DNA of 5,233 bases from Methylobacterium sp. (GTDB taxonomy: Bacteria; Pseudomonadota; Alphaproteobacteria; Rhizobiales; Beijerinckiaceae): NCBI GenBank assembly GCA_020252865.1, contig JADCCH010000358.1, positions 1 through 5,233 on the forward strand, read 5' to 3'. Each line of letters opens with the position of its first letter. Position 1 is the stretch's first letter. Of this stretch, positions 1 through 5,233 are shown one piece after another. A program made the position numbers and the translations under genes. The notes beneath the pieces are model-generated. The model saw nothing but the letters and a program-made list of their open reading frames with translations. It searched no databases and was not told where the DNA came from.

Positions 1-2521
1 GGACGGCCGGGCTCCGAAGCACATCGCCGCCCTGCGCCGGCGGGGTGAAGCCGCCATCGAGCGCATGCAGGATCGCGGGGAGTTCGTGATCCTCTTCCAG
101 CAGATGGTCCATGTCCGAAAGCTGCCTTGCGAGCGCGGCATCGATAACGGCAGGCAGGGGCTTGCGGTCGAGGATCGCCTCCACCGCTTCACGCTGGAGC
201 CTTGCACCATGGCCGGCATCGGCTACTGCGAGCAGCATATCGGCGCGTTCGGCGCGGCTCAGCGGCTCGCCGACCACATGAAGCCCATGCGGGATCAACG
301 TGTATTCGAGTTCAAGCACCGCGCTCGTGAGCCTGCCGATCTCGCTTTCGGCCGTCTTGCCCCAGGCGGGTTCTGCCGCCGCGAGATCCACGGTCGCGGC
401 CTGCGCCTGGATGAGCGTCGCGAGTGTTTCGCGTTCCTCGCCGCCCGTGTTGAGCGACCGCCAGCGATCGAGCGAGGCTTTCAGCTCCAGCAATCCCCGA
501 TAAAGCCCGGCATGGGCCACCGGCGGCGTGAGATAGGTGATGAGCGTCGCCGCCGAACGGCGCTTCGCGATCGAGCCCTCGGACGGGTTGTTCGAGGCGT
601 AGAGATAGACATTCGGAATGTCGCCGATGAGCCGATCCGACCACGAGGAGCCGGAGAGGCCGACCTGCTTGCCGGGCATGAACTCCAAAGCGCCATGCGT
701 GCCGAAATGGAGATAAGCCTGCGCGCCGAAATCCTCGCGCATCCAGCGATAGAAGGCCGAGAAGGCGTGGGTTGGCGCAAAACCCTTCTCGAAGAGCAAG
801 CGCATCGGGTCGCCCTCGTAGCCGAAGGCGGGCTGGATGCCGACGAAGATGTTTCCGAACGCCGCGCCCAAAACAAAGATGTTGCCGCCGTCGGTCTGGT
901 GCTTGCCGGGGGCGGGGCCCCAGGCACGCTCGATCTCGGCGAGCCAGCGCTCGCGGCGCACATGGTCGGAAGCGGGAATGCGCGCATGGACATTGGCATG
1001 CGCGCCGTAGATCGCGGCATTGCCCTCGGTGAGCGCCTTCCGAAGGTGATCCACGCTTGGCGGCACATCGACCGTGTAGCCCGCCTGGCGGAGGCCTCCA
1101 AGCGTGCGATGAAGGGATTCAAACACAGCGAGATAGGCGGCGGAGCCGGTGGAGCCCGCATTGGGCGGGAAATTGAAGATCACGAGGCCCAGCTTGCGCT
1201 TGGCGCGCTCGGCGCGGCGCAGGCTCACCAGGCGATCAATGCGCGCTGCGAGCATGTCGATGCGCTCGGGGCAGCCGACCATGGCGCGCAGGTCGCGATC
1301 GGCCTCGAACACGCAGCGGCGATGGCAGCCGGTGCAGGTGGCGCCCCCTGCTTCCACGCGCCCACCGAACACCATCGAGCCCGTCGCGCCATCGAGTTCG
1401 GGAATCGCGACCATAATGGTCGCTTCCACCGGCATCAGCCCGCGATCCGAGCCGCCCCATTCCTGCAGCGACTGGAACTCCACGGCATGGGCCGCGATAT
1501 AGGGCACATCGAGCTGTTTCAGCACGGTTTCCGCCGCCGCGGCATCATTGTAGGCCGGGCCGCCCACGAGTGAGAACCCGGTGAGCGACACGAGCGCATC
1601 AATCGCCGGCACGCCGTTCTTGAGGAAGAATTTCTCGATTGCGGGGCGTGCATCGAGCCCGCTCGCGAAGGCCGGGATGACGCGGTAGCCGCGCGCCTCG
1701 ATGGCCGCGATCGCCGCATCGTAATGCGCGGTGTTCCCCGCGAGCAGGTAGCTGCGCATCAGCAGCAAACCGACCGTGCCGCGAAGGTTGTCATTCTTCG
1801 GAAGCCCTGCATCGGCCTCCTGCATCCGGCCCTTCATCGCCGGGTGGTAGACGCCGGTTTCCGGGTATTCGACCGGGTTTTCGGCTTTCAAGGTGCCGCG
1901 ATAGACCGCGCGCGGCCCGGCCGCATAGCGGTTCACCAGATAGCGGACCATGTTGAGGAAATTCTCGTCCGAGCCCGCGAGCCAGTATTGCAAGCTGAGG
2001 AAATAGGCGCGGACATCCTGCGCGGTGCCGGGAATGAAGCGCAGGATCTGCGGCAGGCGACGCAGCATCTTCAGCTGGCTCGCGCCGGCATTGCCGCCGG
2101 GCTTCGCATTGCCGCGCAGCTTCTTCAGCAGGGCTGTGAAGCCGGTCGCCGGCTGGCTCATGTCATAGGCGCCCATGCGGGTGAGCTTCGTTACCTCCGG
2201 TGCGGAGAGGCAGCAGATCATCGCATCGCAATGTGCCCGCCGGGCCTGAAGGGCGGCGAGGATCGGCGTGAATTGGTCTTCCATGAAGAGCATCGACGCG
2301 ACGAGGATATCCGCCTCGCGGATCGCCGCATGCGCCGCATCCAGCGCCGCAGGCGAGCGGCCCCAATCCGCCGCGGAATGCACGCTGAGGATCAGACCGG
2401 GGATTTCCCGCTTCAGTTGCGGGCGCATGCGCGCCATCGTGCCGGTGAGGTGATCGTCCATCGTGACGACCACGACCCGGATGGGCATGGCCTCAACGCC
2501 CGAAATGCGCTTTGGCATCAT
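1..2521 (-). CDS. bchH: Magnesium chelatase subunit H (BchH), 3' end missing
   Basis: BchH is the large porphyrin-binding subunit of magnesium chelatase. With the AAA+ subunits BchI and BchD it inserts Mg2+ into protoporphyrin IX using ATP. I translated the frame by hand: it has no stop from 2521 to the window edge, 840 codons. BchH is normally about 1,200 residues, so the C-terminal third is missing. The N-terminus reads [20 protein letters not shown], followed by the N-terminal H-subunit region (DUF3479 type) and the CobN/Mg-chelatase region. Markers, counted from 2521, are FNFPPNAG at 449-456, [20 protein letters not shown] just before residue 600, and the invariant block [15 protein letters not shown] at 605-619. 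The visible end, [10 protein letters not shown], directly precedes the usual LPTGRN block. Four cysteines (396, 399, 403, 417) form CX2CX3CX13C. I chose the start at 2521 because GGAG lies 7 bases upstream and MPKRIS resembles other BchH N-termini; 2518 is nearly equal, 2488 weaker. The gene overlaps bchB by 29 bases. Confidence 0.97.
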   Translation of the reverse strand, partial: MMPKRISGVEAMPIRVVVVTMDDHLTGTMARMRPQLKREIPGLILSVHSAADWGRSPAALDAAHAAIREADILVASMLFMEDQFTPILAALQARRAHCDAMICCLSAPEVTKLTRMGAYDMSQPATGFTALLKKLRGNAKPGGNAGASQLKMLRRLPQILRFIPGTAQDVRAYFLSLQYWLAGSDENFLNMVRYLVNRYAAGPRAVYRGTLKAENPVEYPETGVYHPAMKGRMQEADAGLPKNDNLRGTVGLLLMRSYLLAGNTAHYDAAIAAIEARGYRVIPAFASGLDARPAIEKFFLKNGVPAIDALVSLTGFSLVGGPAYNDAAAAETVLKQLDVPYIAAHAVEFQSLQEWGGSDRGLMPVEATIMVAIPELDGATGSMVFGGRVEAGGATCTGCHRRCVFEADRDLRAMVGCPERIDMLAARIDRLVSLRRAERAKRKLGLVIFNFPPNAGSTGSAAYLAVFESLHRTLGGLRQAGYTVDVPPSVDHLRKALTEGNAAIYGAHANVHARIPASDHVRRERWLAEIERAWGPAPGKHQTDGGNIFVLGAAFGNIFVGIQPAFGYEGDPMRLLFEKGFAPTHAFSAFYRWMREDFGAQAYLHFGTHGALEFMPGKQVGLSGSSWSDRLIGDIPNVYLYASNNPSEGSIAKRRSAATLITYLTPPVAHAGLYRGLLELKASLDRWRSLNTGGEERETLATLIQAQAATVDLAAAEPAWGKTAESEIGRLTSAVLELEYTLIPHGLHVVGEPLSRAERADMLLAVADAGHGARLQREAVEAILDRKPLPAVIDAALARQLSDMDHLLEEDHELPAILHALDGGFTPPAQGGDVLRSPAV
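2493..2521 (-). other. Overlap of bchB 3' end and bchH 5' end
   Basis: The last codons of bchB (encoding the terminal AHFGR and preceding residues, then TGA) are read in a second frame as the first residues of BchH ([10 protein letters not shown]). The overlap is 29 bases from the first ATG, or 26 from the second. Such an overlap suggests translational coupling between the reductase subunit and the chelatase subunit. If BchH instead starts at 2488, there is no overlap and the genes are separated by four bases. Confidence 0.6.
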
Positions 2522-4097
2522 AGAGCGTCTCCACATTGATGGTGCGAATGCCGCGTACGCGCGCGAAAGCCTCGGTGTTCCGGCGCGCTTTCCCGCGCAC
2601 GAAGAAGGGAATTTTCTTCAGTTCCTTTTCCGCCTCCGCCGCCCAAACCGGCTCCCCGGCCGGCCATTCGGCGACGGCCAGATCCGCTTCGCGCGCGGCC
2701 GCCGCGACGACGAGCGGCTCCGGCGCGCGCTCGCGGGCCGGCGCATGCGAGCCGTGCCCGAGATGGCTCGAGCCCGCGCCATCATGGAACTCGAAATCGT
2801 CGCGGAACATGCCGAGGAGATGCTCCTCGAGGCCCATCATCAGCGGGTGAACCCAGGTGTCGAAGATCACATCCGCGCCGTCAAAGCCCATCTGCGGGGC
2901 GTAGCGGGCCGGGAAATCCTGCACATGCACGGGCGCGGAGATCACCGCGCAGGGAATCCGCAGGCGCTTGGCGATATGCCGTTCCATCTGCGAACCCAGC
3001 ACCAGCTCCGGCTGCAATTCCGCGATCTTCGCTTCCACCTCGAGGTAATCGTCGGTGATCAGCGCCTCGAGGCCAAGGCGGGTCGCCATCTGGCGGATAT
3101 CGCGGGCGAATTCGCGGCTGTAGGTGCCGAGGCCCACGACATCGAAGCCAAGTTCCTCCTTGCAGATCCGGGCTGCCGCGAGGGCATGGGTCGCATCGCC
3201 GAAGATGAAGACGCGCTTGCCGGTGAGATAGGTCGAATCGACCGACCGCGAATACCAGGGCAGGCGTCCCGGCTGCTCGGCGAGGAAGGGCGCGGGGTCG
3301 ATGCCGGCGCAGCGCGCGACCTCGACGATGAAATCGCGGGTCGCGCCCACGCCGATCGGAACGGTGGCGACCATCGGCTGGTTGAAAGAGCGCTTCAGCC
3401 ATTGCGCGGCCTGGCCGGCAATTTCCGGGTAGAGCACGATGTTGAAATCGGCCTCGCCCAAGGTCGCGAGATCGGCGGGTGTCGCCTCCCAAGGTGCAAC
3501 GACGTGGATTTCCACGCCCATCCGCTCGAGGATGTGGCTCACGGCGAGAAGATCGTCCCGATGGCGGAAACCGACGGCGGCCGGGCCGAGAATGTTGCAG
3601 CGCGCGGGCTCGCCGGCGCGGCGCGGTGCGCGGATCGACCCCGGCTGCGGCGCATGCGGGCCGGCCAGCGCGCGCACGAGCTGGTAGAAGGTTTCGGCCG
3701 CGCCCCAGTTCTCCTTCTTCTGGTAGCTCGGAAGCTCCAGCGGAATGACCGGAATCGGCAGGCCGAGGGCCCGCGCCAAACCTGCGGGATCATCCTGGAT
3801 GAGTTCGCCGGTGCAGGAGGCACCGACAATCATCGCCTGCGGCTTGAAACGCTCATAGGCATCCGAGCAGGCGGTCTGGAAGAGATCCGCCGTGTCGCCG
3901 CCCAGATCGCGCGCCTGAAAAGTGGTGTAGGTCACCGGCGGACGGCGGTTGCGCCGCTCGATCATCGTGAAGAGCAGGTCGGCGTAGGTGTCGCCCTGCG
4001 GCGCATGCAGCACGTAATGCAGGCCGCGCATCGCGGTGGCGATCCGCATCGCGCCGACATGGGGAGGCCCCTCATAGGTCCAGACCGTGAGATGCAT
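2493..4097 (-). CDS. bchB: Light-independent protochlorophyllide reductase subunit B (BchB), complete
   Basis: This is the partner of BchN in the NB heterotetramer that binds and reduces protochlorophyllide. The 534-residue protein begins [18 protein letters not shown], the family N-terminus, so the ATG at 4097 is secure; a GGAG lies 8 bases upstream. Asp36 in [11 protein letters not shown] matches the aspartate that, unusually, is the fourth ligand of the NB [4Fe-4S] cluster in Rhodobacter capsulatus. Further blocks are [18 protein letters not shown] (about residues 91-108), [20 protein letters not shown] (120-139), [20 protein letters not shown] (285-304) and the stretch from [19 protein letters not shown] through [18 protein letters not shown] (391-431). 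Asp287 is my best candidate for the catalytic proton-donating aspartate (Asp274 in R. capsulatus), but this needs an alignment. An Ala/Pro/His-rich linker (about 433-484) leads to the conserved C-terminal protochlorophyllide reductase domain (about 485-531), with [15 protein letters not shown] and [10 protein letters not shown]. The stop TGA lies inside the start region of bchH. No damage or frameshift is seen. Confidence 0.98.
   Translation of the reverse strand: MHLTVWTYEGPPHVGAMRIATAMRGLHYVLHAPQGDTYADLLFTMIERRNRRPPVTYTTFQARDLGGDTADLFQTACSDAYERFKPQAMIVGASCTGELIQDDPAGLARALGLPIPVIPLELPSYQKKENWGAAETFYQLVRALAGPHAPQPGSIRAPRRAGEPARCNILGPAAVGFRHRDDLLAVSHILERMGVEIHVVAPWEATPADLATLGEADFNIVLYPEIAGQAAQWLKRSFNQPMVATVPIGVGATRDFIVEVARCAGIDPAPFLAEQPGRLPWYSRSVDSTYLTGKRVFIFGDATHALAAARICKEELGFDVVGLGTYSREFARDIRQMATRLGLEALITDDYLEVEAKIAELQPELVLGSQMERHIAKRLRIPCAVISAPVHVQDFPARYAPQMGFDGADVIFDTWVHPLMMGLEEHLLGMFRDDFEFHDGAGSSHLGHGSHAPARERAPEPLVVAAAAREADLAVAEWPAGEPVWAAEAEKELKKIPFFVRGKARRNTEAFARVRGIRTINVETLYDAKAHFGR
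2529..2532 (-). promoter_or_regulatory. Ribosome binding site that decides the bchH start
   Basis: The minus strand reads GGAGACGCTCTATGATG: a GGAG core followed by a 7-base spacer and two consecutive ATG codons (2521 and 2518). It lies within the final bchB codons. By contrast, the later ATG at 2488 has only a GAGG two bases upstream, too close for normal use. This supports starting bchH at 2521 or 2518, upstream of the bchB stop. Confidence 0.65.
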
Positions 4098-4099
4098 GG

Positions 4100-5233
<1,134 letters not shown>

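Noticed and set aside
481..1161. A minus-strand open frame of 226 codons within bchH
   Set aside because: It is out of frame with BchH, whose conserved blocks (FNFPPNAG and [15 protein letters not shown]) span the same region. Its Arg/Ser/Pro-rich translation is typical of an off-frame reading of GC-rich DNA.
65..1573. A 502-codon open frame on the plus strand, opposite bchH
   Set aside because: It lies in exact codon register with bchH. A plus-strand stop there requires a TTA, CTA or TCA codon in bchH, and the GC-rich gene has almost none: the TCA at 1571-1573 is what ends this frame. Its translation resembles no family I know and is rich in Arg, Ala and Gly. It is an antisense shadow.
1724..2539. 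A 271-codon open frame on the plus strand, opposite the 5' part of bchH
   Set aside because: It has the same antisense codon register as the previous case and no recognisable protein family. BchH on the other strand is unmistakable.
4098..4099. A possible terminator or promoter between bchN and bchB
   Set aside because: Only two bases separate the genes and no GC-rich hairpin with a T tract is seen on either strand nearby.

Overview
The window is a fragment of a bacteriochlorophyll biosynthesis operon from an anoxygenic phototrophic bacterium. All real coding sequence lies on the minus strand, transcribed from the high-coordinate end to the low-coordinate end. The DNA is strongly GC-rich with G/C-ending codons. 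The order bchN-bchB-bchH is the core of the bchF-bchN-bchB-bchH-bchL-bchM block found in the photosynthesis gene clusters of purple bacteria. Together these point to a purple bacterium, most likely an alphaproteobacterium. The genus cannot be named from this sequence alone.

Layout in transcription order. (1) Positions 5233 to 4100: bchN, lacking roughly its first 46 codons, which lie beyond the window. (2) Positions 4097 to 2493: complete bchB, starting two bases after the bchN stop. (3) Positions 2521 to 1: bchH, whose likely start lies inside the 3' end of bchB. It is open to the window edge (840 codons visible) and lacks an estimated 350-400 C-terminal residues. Practically every base is coding. 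There is no intergenic gap over 2 bases, and I see no promoter, terminator, RNA gene, mobile element or CRISPR array.

How the genes work together. BchH is the large porphyrin-binding subunit of magnesium chelatase. With BchI and BchD (not here) it inserts Mg2+ into protoporphyrin IX, the committed step towards bacteriochlorophyll. BchN and BchB form the catalytic NB component of dark-operative (light-independent) protochlorophyllide reductase, a nitrogenase-like enzyme. With the reductase BchL (probably encoded just past the low end) it reduces ring D of protochlorophyllide to chlorophyllide a. The known cluster ligands that fall in the window are present: BchN Cys51 and Cys112 in Rhodobacter capsulatus numbering, and BchB Asp36.

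Nothing here looks like an undescribed system. The points most worth a second look are a four-cysteine motif in BchH, which fits a reported oxygen-sensitive iron-sulfur cluster in that subunit, and the bchH start, which is probably 33 bases upstream of the first obvious ATG after the bchB stop and so overlaps bchB. The long plus-strand open frames are antisense shadows caused by codon bias.
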